45,129 nucleotides of DNA from an uncultured Eubacteriales bacterium (lineage in GTDB: Bacteria > Bacillota > Clostridia > Oscillospirales > Butyricicoccaceae): contig CAJUGU010000013.1 of NCBI GenBank assembly GCA_910586105.1, forward strand, positions 1 to 45,129, in the 5' to 3' direction. Positions 17,593 to 25,460 of this stretch are shown piece after piece; position 1 is the stretch's first letter; every line of letters starts with the position of its first letter. The translations under genes and the position numbers were made by a program. Below the pieces are notes generated by a model. The model ran no database searches. It was not told where the DNA came from and saw nothing but the letters and a program-made list of their open reading frames with translations.

Positions 17593-18360
17593 TTACTGTT
17601 CTGTTCTCTGATAGACTCTGACATAATCCACCGCGAATACGGCGTTTTCAAAGTCCGTCGTTTCGTCCGGATAGCCGACCCAATTTCCGCCAACCGCAAG
17701 GTTCAGGACGATATACATATCATGGTTGAACGGAGCCGGATACGGCGCGGCGCTTCCTGCACATGCGGAAAACCAGTGCTCCGCTTCATGGAACAGCGCA
17801 CCGTCCACGTACCAGCGGATGCGCCTCGGTTCCCATTCGACTGCAAAGCTGTGGTATTCCTCCGAGAAGTCGCCCTCACACAGCGTAACGGTTCCCTGGT
17901 TCTGCTCATGGGGAAGCCCATAATGCAGCGTCCCGTAATTGGTTTTGGTTTGGTTTCCCCAAATTTCCATGATGTCAATTTCACCGCAGACAGGCCACTG
18001 CCCATATTGCTTTTCGTCTGTGGTCATCATCCAGAAGGCGGGCAGGAACCCCTTGCCTTTCGGAACCTTTAGCCGGGCTTCAAACAGGCCGTATGTGAAG
18101 TCATGCTTATTCTGTGTCGAGATACGCCCGGAGGTATAGCGAATGGTTCCGTTCGGAAGTACCTTTTTTACCGGGCGAATGATTAAATTGCCGTCCCGCA
18201 CGCAGACCGTGTCAGGAGCATCTATGTATTCCTGCCATTCTTCATTGACCCATCCCGGTTCATGAAGTTCTACGTTCCAGTGGTTTCGATTCAGTTCGGG
18301 GCCGTGAAAATCGTCCTCAAAAATAAGATGATATGGTTCATAAGAGAGCCTTTTCTGCAT
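17593..18360 (-). CDS. GH16 endo-beta-1,3(4)-glucanase without signal peptide
   Basis: This 255-aa glycoside hydrolase family 16 protein has the laminarinase/lichenase catalytic motif GEIDIMEIWG: the first Glu is nucleophile, the Asp assists, and the second Glu is acid/base. Flanking beta-jelly-roll strings are YTSGRISTQNKHDFTYGLFE and PAFWMM. It begins directly with MQKRLSYEPYHLIFEDDF and has no signal peptide or anchor, so it should be cytoplasmic, unlike most GH16 polysaccharidases. It would then act on oligosaccharides brought in by the ABC importer and feed the two phosphorylases. Start 18360 has AAGGAGG upstream; it follows the DUF624 gene by 14 bases. Confidence 0.9.
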   Translation of the reverse strand: MQKRLSYEPYHLIFEDDFHGPELNRNHWNVELHEPGWVNEEWQEYIDAPDTVCVRDGNLIIRPVKKVLPNGTIRYTSGRISTQNKHDFTYGLFEARLKVPKGKGFLPAFWMMTTDEKQYGQWPVCGEIDIMEIWGNQTKTNYGTLHYGLPHEQNQGTVTLCEGDFSEEYHSFAVEWEPRRIRWYVDGALFHEAEHWFSACAGSAAPYPAPFNHDMYIVLNLAVGGNWVGYPDETTDFENAVFAVDYVRVYQRTEQ

Positions 18361-18374
18361 GATCTGGCCTCCTT

Positions 18375-19001
18375 CTACTTTGACAGCTTGTCAAAAATCT
18401 GACACAGATAAAACGAATTCAAATAGGCGCTCGCCGCAATGCCGATCATCAGCCAGAACACCGCCAGAAGCGGAAAGAATCCAGGGAGGAACACTGCAAG
18501 CAGCAGCGGGAGCAGGTTCACCGTTACCAGCAGGAAAGTGACCGGAAGATTAGCAGCGGCAAGCCGCCATGCGTTTGCAAGATGCCGGGAAAATGTGTTC
18601 TCAAACCGCGCAAGCAGCGGGAACAGATAACTGAGCAGCGCGGTAAGAAATGCGGCTGCAATCGCAAGAAAAACAAACGCCGCCGGTGAAAAGACCAGCG
18701 TTTCCGCGATGAGTGCATAGCGCAGCAGCGCAAGCAGCAGTACGTCTGCAAAAAGCAGCGGCGCTGCCGGTACAGACGGAGAGAAATTCTCTCTTAGCGC
18801 GTGAAAGAAACAGCTGACGGGTTCGCCGTCCTCCTCCTCCTGCATCATTTTAATGACTGCTGTGTATAGAGAAATCATGGCTGTGCCAGCAGCTACCACG
18901 GTCAGACTCAGAAATGCAGTAAGCACGTTCAGCAGCAGTAAATCGCATACTTTTGTCAAAAAACGTATGAAACGGCTGTCCGGCAGGAATGCTCCCTTCA
19001 T
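18375..19001 (-). CDS. DUF624 (YesL-like) membrane protein
   Basis: This 208-aa protein has about five hydrophobic segments and the DUF624/YesL layout (FTKVCDLL-type entry, here FLTKVCDLLLLNVLTAFLSL, then AAGTAMISLYTAVIKM). Members of this family lie in carbohydrate ABC-importer loci; no biochemical role is known to me. It is the first gene of the minus-strand block DUF624-GH16-GH94-GH94. Start ATG 19001 has AGGAGGAG upstream; the longer frame to 19049 lacks a site. Confidence 0.8.
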   Translation of the reverse strand: MKGAFLPDSRFIRFLTKVCDLLLLNVLTAFLSLTVVAAGTAMISLYTAVIKMMQEEEDGEPVSCFFHALRENFSPSVPAAPLLFADVLLLALLRYALIAETLVFSPAAFVFLAIAAAFLTALLSYLFPLLARFENTFSRHLANAWRLAAANLPVTFLLVTVNLLPLLLAVFLPGFFPLLAVFWLMIGIAASAYLNSFYLCQIFDKLSK

Positions 19002-19122
19002 CAAATCTCCTCCTGTCCCTGTCAGTGATGTATGGATGATATGACCCATTTTATACTAAAATACTGCCCAAATATATCAGGAAGGTGCTGGAAATGTCAA
19101 ATTCCTTGCATCGAAATTCCGA

Positions 19123-19350
19123 ATGCCAAAACGTCATATACTCGCAGTCCTTCCGGATGTCCATCCTCGGCAGGATGCTAAGTTCAATTTACCTTTTGTG
19201 TTTATGGATGCGATCCCTTACAAGGTACGGGAAGACCATCATTATGTAACCAAAGCGGCATATATGGTTTTCGGCATTACACCGGCGTGCCGACCGATAT
19301 ATATTCAGCCAAATAATGATTCCCGATCATGCTATTCCGTGTTACAGTAA
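19123..19350 (+). pseudogene. IS256-family transposase remnant, upstream half
   Basis: The translated string PFVFMDAIPYKVREDHHYVT followed by KAAYMVFGIT is the central DDE-region core of IS256/Mutator transposases (the Asp of FMDAI is the first catalytic acid). Similarity stops abruptly after FGIT at 19281. Neither the N-terminal half nor the rest of the catalytic domain follows. The missing continuation, starting MEGRKEILGIW, is found at 25445 on the opposite strand. Confidence 0.75.
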
Positions 19351-19585
19351 AAAGAAACGGCGGTGACGGCTCATTAGTATAGGCGGGCGGTTATTTGGCG
19401 GTTACTGAAAATGCCCCTTACAGCAGAAATTTCCCGAACGTCAGAAAATTTCCGACTTTTTTCCAATTTCCGCTTTATACTTATGTATAGGGAACTGCGG
19501 TGGAGGGGGAAACCCCAGCTTCCAAGTCCAGGAACAACATCTGTCTTGCTGCGGCCCTAAACAGTAAGGAAAAGGAGGATTGACA
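19351..19585. other. Leader region of the toxin-like island
   Basis: No gene is seen. A TATACT at 19476-19481 could be a -10 box but has no good -35. A strong ribosome binding site (AAAGGAGG, 19571-19578) ends the region and serves TTG 19586. Confidence 0.4.
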
Positions 19586-20327
19586 TTGTTATTGAAAGTA
19601 TTCCCACATGGGTGGGTGCAGCTTCCAGAAGGGCTTCTGAAAAGCGAGAAAATTCAAATTGGGAACATGGTCGAGATCCGTGTAGAACGCATCAGCCCGA
19701 ATCAGGATCGATTTCACCGATTCCCAATCTGAACAGAGATTCCGGCTTCAGTGCTTTGGACAGTTTGCATTATTCGAAGGCTCCCGATACATCCCCATTC
19801 GATGTAAAAAAGCGCGGGAACTCCTCTCCTTGCTTGTCTGGGAGGCCGGAGGACCGATCTCGAAACGGTATGCCGCCAGTATGCTCTGGCCAGAATCCAA
19901 CATTGAACACGCCAGGGACTGCTTATATAAAACCCTCGCCTGGCTTCGGGCCAGAGTGGAGCTCTGCCAGTCCTTCGGATTAACTGTCGTGCGCGAAAGT
20001 ATATCTATCCGCCTCGAGAACCTGTCCATTGATATGGTAGAATTTGATCGTTGCTATGCCGGACGCAGCGACATCCGCCTCGAGAACCTGTCCATTGATA
20101 TGGTAGAATTTGATCGTTGCTATGCCGGACGCAGCGACATCCGCTGCTGTCAGCGGGCGGTTGAACTCTATAACGGCCCGCCGTTTTGGCGGGACTGCTA
20201 TGATTGGACCATAGAAAAGCAATCGCTGTATGAACTCCGTTATGATGAGCTTCTCCGTGCGCTCTCGGAATATCATCGACAGCATGATGATTCAAATATC
20301 GAAAAGCATGTTCTGAGACAAAAATGA
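19586..20327 (+). pseudogene. SARP/BTAD-type transcriptional regulator, frameshifted
   Basis: A strong AAAGGAGG opens a frame at TTG 19586 encoding 48 residues (GWVQLPEGLLKSEKIQIGN, loosely AbrB-like) that stops at 19732. The next frame (open from 19686) then continues as a winged-helix domain: RLQCFGQFALFEG, KKARELLSLLVWEAGG and AASMLWPESN. A bacterial transcriptional activator (BTAD) helical domain ends it (RAVELYNGPPFWRDCYDW). No start codon with a site serves the second frame before TTG 19830, so a frameshift near 19730 is likely. The DNA also contains an exact 66-bp tandem duplication. The stop overlaps the upstream side of the next gene (14 bases). It is probably the former regulator of the operon behind it; it may now be inactive, or the short frame may be a separate peptide. 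Confidence 0.65.
20007..20138 (+). repeat. Exact 66-bp in-frame tandem duplication
   Basis: Two identical 66-bp units (20007-20072, 20073-20138) repeat the 22-residue string starting RLENLSIDMVEFDRCYAG inside the regulator. Identity without any mismatch indicates a recent event. The surrounding BTAD domain would normally contain this helix once. Confidence 0.92.
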
Positions 20328-20341
20328 GAGGGGAGATACAT

Positions 20342-21388
20342 ATGTGTAAACTGAATCAAGATCTTGCCGACGCCCTGTGTGTGGTAATTGCCTGCGGCTT
20401 TATGGACAAAATGGGCGGCATGCGCAGGGAAGAAAAATCGTCAGGCAACAACTACACCGACTTTATCTATGAAGGCGGCGATGAGAAAATCCGGTATGAA
20501 AGATTGAGCGGCGAGCTTCAGGATCTGGGCATCCATGTGGAATTCAAAGCTCCGCCGTCCAAAGCAGAGACTCCTTTTATTATGGCAAAGACCAACAGAC
20601 TGACGAAAGAGGTCTTAATGGGGCTCCAGAAAGATATGCAGGAATGGTCTGTCCCCCTGGAAACTGAAATCAATGCAATGGAGGGCGGCGGGCTCCGGGG
20701 AGCCTATCTGGGTGGGTACAACGACATCAGTAAAACCGAGGTGCTGGGTGTGTCTGATCTGTATCAATATCCTCCCAGGTTCCGCAAGGGGGACGCGGTG
20801 GAATATGCCCATGAGATCGAAGCGGCTTACAACGGCGCCAGAGCTGTTACAAACGCCGTGGTCAAACACCTGAGCGGCCCTGCGAAATATGTCCGCTCAG
20901 TCAGGGAGGAACTAAGCCCGGTCAATGAGGATCACCAGACGGGGAACTTGTTCGCCAGCGTCCACGGGATGACCCGCGCTATCACAACTTATCCGCCCTT
21001 GGCAGACAATGCATTGGCGCATTTTGAACTGGCACTGGGTTCGGCCACGAGCAAGGTGGCTTCCTGCATTCCGTGCAGTCTGCTGATGGCGGCGGTCGGG
21101 CGGCCTGCCACCGCTACTCATCTGGGCCGCGGGGACAACTGGAACTTTCCCGTAAGCCTTGGGACAAATGGCGCTTATATCAAAGCAATCTGGGCTAAAT
21201 ACGTGATTGAATGCTATGTCAAAGGGAAAGAAAAGCTGGAAAACCTGCATGAAAGACCGCTTTTATATAGTTGGTTTGAGCAGGACAGCGGCCTTAACTC
21301 CGAGCAGATCCCCGATATGTTTCTGGAGGCCCTGACCTACGAAAGCTCCTTTATGACGAAGATCGAGCGCGTATTGGCCTATCTCTGA
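20342..21388 (+). CDS. Unknown protein with HxE...CxxC motif, first gene of toxin-like operon
   Basis: This encodes a 348-aa soluble protein with no signal peptide and no membrane segment; I do not recognise its family. The most striking part is near residues 230-275: AHFELALGSATSKVASCIPC, followed by SLLMAAVG and THLGRGDNWNFP. A His-x-Glu followed by Cys-x-x-Cys is the metal-ligand pattern of the cytidine-deaminase-like fold, although the spacing here is short. A zinc site is therefore possible but unproven. Start ATG 20342 has GAGGGGAGA about six bases upstream. The gene follows the damaged regulator by 14 bases and precedes the long-helix gene by 30 bases, so it should be co-transcribed. 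It may be an effector, immunity or modifying component. Confidence 0.6.
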   Translation: MCKLNQDLADALCVVIACGFMDKMGGMRREEKSSGNNYTDFIYEGGDEKIRYERLSGELQDLGIHVEFKAPPSKAETPFIMAKTNRLTKEVLMGLQKDMQEWSVPLETEINAMEGGGLRGAYLGGYNDISKTEVLGVSDLYQYPPRFRKGDAVEYAHEIEAAYNGARAVTNAVVKHLSGPAKYVRSVREELSPVNEDHQTGNLFASVHGMTRAITTYPPLADNALAHFELALGSATSKVASCIPCSLLMAAVGRPATATHLGRGDNWNFPVSLGTNGAYIKAIWAKYVIECYVKGKEKLENLHERPLLYSWFEQDSGLNSEQIPDMFLEALTYESSFMTKIERVLAYL

Positions 21389-21418
21389 ACTGGCTGCTTC
21401 AAAATAACTCGGGAAAGG

Positions 21419-23083
21419 ATGAAAAAATTGAAGTATGAAATTATTCCACAGGAAGACACCGTACTGGTCACTATTACGGACGCAAGCAAGATCGACCATC
21501 TGGATATGAGCGAAGAGCCGCCTGCCGGGTGTATATTGGTCCAGAAGGGCAGAGCCGATGTGCTGGGACAGATTGATCTGGAAAAAATGCTCAGCAACCT
21601 CAACAACTGTGTGGATTTGCTTCAGATCACCTATAACGCAGTGGACAGCTTCCACCTTCAGTCCCGCGTACAGGAACTGAGCAACCAATTCATTGATGCT
21701 ATGAATTTCAGCAGTCGAGCAGCGTCGGAGTTTCAGGGTTTCGCTCAAGACGCCTTGGAGGCTTGTATCTATGCTTACAGATTCTTGCTAAGCGGGAAAG
21801 TGGAGAAAGCCCTGGAGCTTCTGACCGGGAACAAAAGCACCGCCGCCGAAATGGTCAAGGTATCCGACAAACTGGTCAAGACCTACCAGGGACTGACCGA
21901 CTATACAAACAGCGTTTTGAAGAGTGTCATGGACGAGCGGGCCGACGACGAAAAAAAGCGGGAGCAGACGAAAGCCATGATTTGCGAGCTGGAAGGTTCC
22001 GTCCAGGCCATGGAAACACTCAGGGAGATCCGGGAGGATAAACGGGCGTTCGGTATGCAGCTGGCGGCCCTGATCCTCGATTCCATAGGAAGCCTGGTCG
22101 GTATGTCCCACGAATCGATGCAAAGCGGCAAATCCGATCAGGACGGCGCCGCGCAGGAGTCCCAGCCGTCCTCCGCAAAGGATCAGGCGGAACGGGAATA
22201 TTCGGAAAACATTGCCCGCCAAACGGCCATCGATTCACAAATTAAAAAGATCGATAGCCGTATCCAGCGTATTGACGAGGTGTTGGACGGCGAACTGTAT
22301 CAGGGCGGCGCAAACAACGCCAAAGCTGATCCCAATGATCCGGATGCCCGGAAAACTGACGAGGAGCTTCTGCAGGAAAAACAGCGTATGGTCGATGAGA
22401 AAGCCAGGCTGAATCAGGAACTCAACGGTTTGAAGGGGAGAGAATCGGTCGTGAAGGACACCTTAAAGGGCCTGGGCGTGGCCGTTGACGATATCTCGGA
22501 AAAGACCCGCGCTGCCGCTCAGGAAATCCAGAAAAAGGCCGACTCACTAGCGACACGGTTGAAGGAAGTTGGCAAAAAGCGGGACGAGCTTAAGGCCATG
22601 GAGCGCAAGAACCTGATGGATCTGGCCCGGGATACAGCCAAAATGAAAAACATGGTGATGGACGCCAATTCCCTGGAGAGCGCTGTCCAGTGCCTGGTGA
22701 TTGCCATCGGATGCCTGCGCAAGGTGCTGGCGTACCTCCAGGAAATCAAGCTGTTTTGGATGAACGTGGAAGTTTTCTGTGACAATCTGGCCAATAACAA
22801 CAATCTTACAACCATGATTGCCGAAGAGGAATGTACCAAATTCTTTAAGAGCAGGATTTTTGTCACCAGCTATCTGGGTCTTATGGCGAAATGGCAGGCC
22901 CTGCGCGTTGTTTTCGATGAATATCGCATCGCCCTTAATCAGGTCTCTGGGCGCATGTGCGACACAATGCAGCAGTCCCTGTCCGCAAACCGCGAGGATC
23001 AGTGGGCACTGGCCCACGATATGGCAAAGAAATTGAACACACAATTAAATCAGATGTTGAGCCAGGGCGCGGCCGCTGTCTGA
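21419..23083 (+). CDS. Long alpha-helical protein, candidate alpha-pore-forming toxin component
   Basis: This 554-aa, almost entirely helical protein has no signal peptide. Residues 1-55 look like a small separate domain. Helices at about 55-205 are followed by one hydrophobic stretch (about 209-230, FGMQLAALILDSIGSLVGM) and a charged loop. A very long coiled coil (about 250-420) and a tail with hydrophobic patches (CLVIAIGCLRKVLAYLQEI, then FWMNVEVFCDNLA) end the protein. Helix bundle, hydrophobic head and long coiled coil is the architecture of ClyA/Hbl/XaxAB-type alpha-pore-forming toxins, but I cannot claim sequence homology. ATG 21419 is preceded by GGGAAAGG; TTG 21428 is an alternative. 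It lies 22 bases before the lectin gene. Confidence 0.6.
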   Translation: MKKLKYEIIPQEDTVLVTITDASKIDHLDMSEEPPAGCILVQKGRADVLGQIDLEKMLSNLNNCVDLLQITYNAVDSFHLQSRVQELSNQFIDAMNFSSRAASEFQGFAQDALEACIYAYRFLLSGKVEKALELLTGNKSTAAEMVKVSDKLVKTYQGLTDYTNSVLKSVMDERADDEKKREQTKAMICELEGSVQAMETLREIREDKRAFGMQLAALILDSIGSLVGMSHESMQSGKSDQDGAAQESQPSSAKDQAEREYSENIARQTAIDSQIKKIDSRIQRIDEVLDGELYQGGANNAKADPNDPDARKTDEELLQEKQRMVDEKARLNQELNGLKGRESVVKDTLKGLGVAVDDISEKTRAAAQEIQKKADSLATRLKEVGKKRDELKAMERKNLMDLARDTAKMKNMVMDANSLESAVQCLVIAIGCLRKVLAYLQEIKLFWMNVEVFCDNLANNNNLTTMIAEEECTKFFKSRIFVTSYLGLMAKWQALRVVFDEYRIALNQVSGRMCDTMQQSLSANREDQWALAHDMAKKLNTQLNQMLSQGAAAV

Positions 23084-23105
23084 CAGCGGCTCAAGAGGAG
23101 AAAAC

Positions 23106-24980
23106 ATGTGCGATTCGCTTGAAATGATCCGGCAAAGCCTGTGCGCCATGGCTCAGAGCTACCATACTGTGGCGGAAGGCGGCAGACTCAAACCCCGCGA
23201 ATGGATAGAGAACGTCAAGCTGCTCAAGCCTGTTGCCGGCCAGCTCCAGCAAGTGGCCGAGGCTCAGATTGCCCAATGTCAAACGGAACTGGATGAAAAA
23301 ATCCGCGCCCAGTCCCTGTGCCTGACGGAGCGCGCAAACCAGTACGCTCTGATGGACCAGCGAAAAAGCGCTCTGTCTGACCTGGACGCAGAGGTGCTCG
23401 GTCTGATGGCGCAAATGAACCATATCAGCGACTGCATCGCCCAAAAGCAAAAGGAACTAAAAAACGCACAGCAAAGGGTTAGTGAAGCAAAGGCGCAAAG
23501 GAAGAAATGGGACACGGTTTTTTGGGCCACCTGCTGGCTTCCCCTCGTTAACATTGGCACCGGATCCAAAAAGATTGATGCAGACGCCGGGTATTACGCA
23601 AACGCGAAACAGCTGAGCGAGGAGATCAACGCATTAAAAGCCCAATCAAGCGTCCTCAATTGCTGGCTTACGTACATCCGGCAGAAAAAAGAGAAAAAAA
23701 GCGCGGAATCCGCCGAACTTATCAGGCAGATCACCGCCACCAATGGTCGAGTAGCCCAGATTACTACAGCCATCAACGAACTCAGCCGCCAGATTTGTCT
23801 GTGGCGAACCATCCGCGAGGGTTGTGCGGAGATCAGTATAAGGCTGGATCACGTCAATGGAGACATTGCGGCGGTGGAGACATGCTTTGAGGAGCTGCTC
23901 AAAGTGGAGGAGCTGTTGAAAATTCCCTCCACTACTCGTTTTGTGGCCGGTCGGATCTGCAAAGGCAGCTGTCTGCGCGCAGGGGAATCCTTAAAGCAAG
24001 ACGAGTACCTCATGAGCCCCAACCGGAAATATATCGCCGTGCTGCGGGCAGATAACGCGCTGGTGGTCTACAACTCCGAGCAGGAGCTGTGGTCCTCCGG
24101 CACTCAGGGCGCAAAAGGCAAAAGCTCGCTGTGCCTGGATGGCCGCGGTCCCGCCGCGCTGGTAGGCACAGACCGTGTCTGGAACACCAAGCGCCCTGGC
24201 GTGGTCTCGCTGGTCATGCAGGACGACGGCAACCTGGTGGCCTACGACCACAACGGAAGAAGCCTGTGGGCTACCGACACCTTTACTTACGCAAATGTGG
24301 AGAGTCTGCGTTTTCAAGATGGGGCGGCAGAGCAGGCAAGTAAAACCAATATTATAAAAGGAGAAATCAAGATGAATGATAAACAGATGGCACTCCAGTG
24401 CATCCAAATGATGGAAAAATACATGGACGAGGTCAAAAATCTGCCCAACGACAATAAAAAACTGGTAGGACTGGCCAACGAGGATATGATGGCATGGAGG
24501 CAAGTCTACTATCCCGAGCTCTCCCGGAGCGGCAAAGTGCGCGATACATCCTTTTTTGAGCAGCCCCTAAAGAACCCCAACACTGGCATAGGCCAGGACG
24601 GTACCTTTACCAAGTACGAGTATGTGCAGTTTCTGTGGAGCGCGTACAAATTCGTCATGGGTGACTTTTCCTCCACCCCCCCAGCGCTGGAGTATATCAA
24701 AGGTTGTATCAAAATGCTGGAGCCATATGCCGCTTCCTTTGAGAACAAGGGGAATGAGACGGAACTGGTCTGCTCCCTGAATGATAAGGATGGAAGGAGA
24801 TGGCGCGAGGATTACTATCCCAGACTGTCTAAATCCGGTATGATCCCGGACGGAAGCTTTTTCGGCAATGTCAATCAGGAGCACCGTTACGGCATCGGCG
24901 AGGACGGCTCGTTTTCTGGAGAAGAGCTTTGCCATTTCCTCTTCCGGCTCTACCGGCAGGCATATATTATGCTGAACTGA
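23106..24980 (+). CDS. Helical protein with bulb-type mannose lectin domain and duplicated C-terminal module
   Basis: This 624-aa protein has three parts. Residues 1-280 are coiled coil, interrupted at about 135-152 by a hydrophobic, Trp-rich hairpin (WDTVFWATCWLPLVNIGTG), resembling the head of an alpha-pore-forming toxin. Residues 285-395 are a bulb-type (GNA-like) lectin domain. One mannose-binding motif is intact, QDDGNLVAY (QxDxNxVxY); the earlier RADNALVVY has lost Gln and Asn. Residues 423-624 hold two copies of a ~60-residue module sharing (R/W)R..YYP.LS.SG, SFF, GIG.DG(T/S)F and an aromatic tail, unknown to me. There is no signal peptide. Start ATG 23106 has GAGGAG upstream. A second ribosome binding site lies exactly before Met423. 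The lectin suggests glycan-directed targeting of the complex. Confidence 0.7.
   Translation: MCDSLEMIRQSLCAMAQSYHTVAEGGRLKPREWIENVKLLKPVAGQLQQVAEAQIAQCQTELDEKIRAQSLCLTERANQYALMDQRKSALSDLDAEVLGLMAQMNHISDCIAQKQKELKNAQQRVSEAKAQRKKWDTVFWATCWLPLVNIGTGSKKIDADAGYYANAKQLSEEINALKAQSSVLNCWLTYIRQKKEKKSAESAELIRQITATNGRVAQITTAINELSRQICLWRTIREGCAEISIRLDHVNGDIAAVETCFEELLKVEELLKIPSTTRFVAGRICKGSCLRAGESLKQDEYLMSPNRKYIAVLRADNALVVYNSEQELWSSGTQGAKGKSSLCLDGRGPAALVGTDRVWNTKRPGVVSLVMQDDGNLVAYDHNGRSLWATDTFTYANVESLRFQDGAAEQASKTNIIKGEIKMNDKQMALQCIQMMEKYMDEVKNLPNDNKKLVGLANEDMMAWRQVYYPELSRSGKVRDTSFFEQPLKNPNTGIGQDGTFTKYEYVQFLWSAYKFVMGDFSSTPPALEYIKGCIKMLEPYAASFENKGNETELVCSLNDKDGRRWREDYYPRLSKSGMIPDGSFFGNVNQEHRYGIGEDGSFSGEELCHFLFRLYRQAYIMLN
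24356..24374 (+). promoter_or_regulatory. Internal ribosome binding site and start before Met423
   Basis: AAAAGGAG (24356-24363), an 8-base spacer and ATG 24372 form an ideal initiation site inside the 624-codon frame, in phase. It would give a separate 202-aa protein made only of the duplicated C-terminal module. Either the last gene of the operon was once separate and lost its stop codon, or both products are made. Confidence 0.65.
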
Positions 24981-25048
24981 ACCGGACGAGTCTCATTCCA
25001 AGTTGTTTCAAGGCAAAATAGGAGATTTGAGAGAAAGAAGTTCAAATC

Positions 25049-25108
25049 ATTCGTTTACACATAGCAAAATGAGCGCGGCTATGAAAAATGAACTGTGTAA
25101 ATACGAAT
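25049..25108. repeat. Imperfect inverted repeat with TTTACACA/TGTGTAAA ends
   Basis: ATTCG-TTTACACA (from 25049) is answered by TGTGTAAATACGAAT (to 25108), differing by a 2-base bulge. Inside it, ATAGC (25061-25065) pairs with GCTAT (25078-25082). IS256-family ends often contain TTTACACA-like sequence, so this may be leftover insertion-sequence ends; a hairpin in the transcript trailer is the alternative. Confidence 0.4.
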
Positions 25109-25198
25109 ATCCCATGAAAATTAGCCCATACAGGAGATGCAGCCAAACAAGGCAACGCTGAGGAGCGGCCTGGCGCAGACTGTGAGCGATAACGGTAG

Positions 25199-25229
25199 AA
25201 GGAGCGGCGATTGACGCCGCTCCTTTTTT
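25199..25229 (+). terminator. Rho-independent terminator of the toxin-like operon
   Basis: An 11-bp stem (25199-25209 with 25215-25225, ATTGA loop) is followed by a run of T to 25229. It is the first strong terminator after the stop at 24980, so the operon appears to end here. Confidence 0.88.
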
Positions 25230-25280
25230 CTATCGGGCCGCTCCAAAGCGGATAAATCCCGGGAGTTTGAGGGCTGGCCC

Positions 25281-25445
25281 TTAAGTGTTACATCTTGCCT
25301 CGGTTAAGCCGGTCAAATTGTCGTGGCAGGCAATAAAAATGTCTGAAACGCCACGGCTTTTCAAATCCCCACAGATGCCCGCATAAAAGCTTGCTGATTC
25401 ATTTTCTGAAATCCAAATCCCTAAAATTTCTTTCCGGCCTTCCAT
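25281..25445 (-). pseudogene. IS256-family transposase remnant, downstream half
   Basis: The minus strand from 25445 reads MEGRKEILGIWISENES, then FYAGICGDLKSRGVSDIFIA and CHDNLTGLTEA. This is the next part of an IS256 transposase (the Asp of CHD is the second catalytic acid). It continues exactly where the plus-strand remnant ends at 19281 (FGIT, then MEGRKE). Similarity fades after TEA, followed by a stop. Confidence 0.78.
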
Positions 25446-25460
25446 AGGATACGGTATTCG

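Noticed and set aside
25130..25216. Short frame MQPNKATLRSG... before the terminator
   Set aside because: It has only 25 codons, with a purine run too close to the ATG to work well, and it ends inside the terminator stem; no support for a gene.
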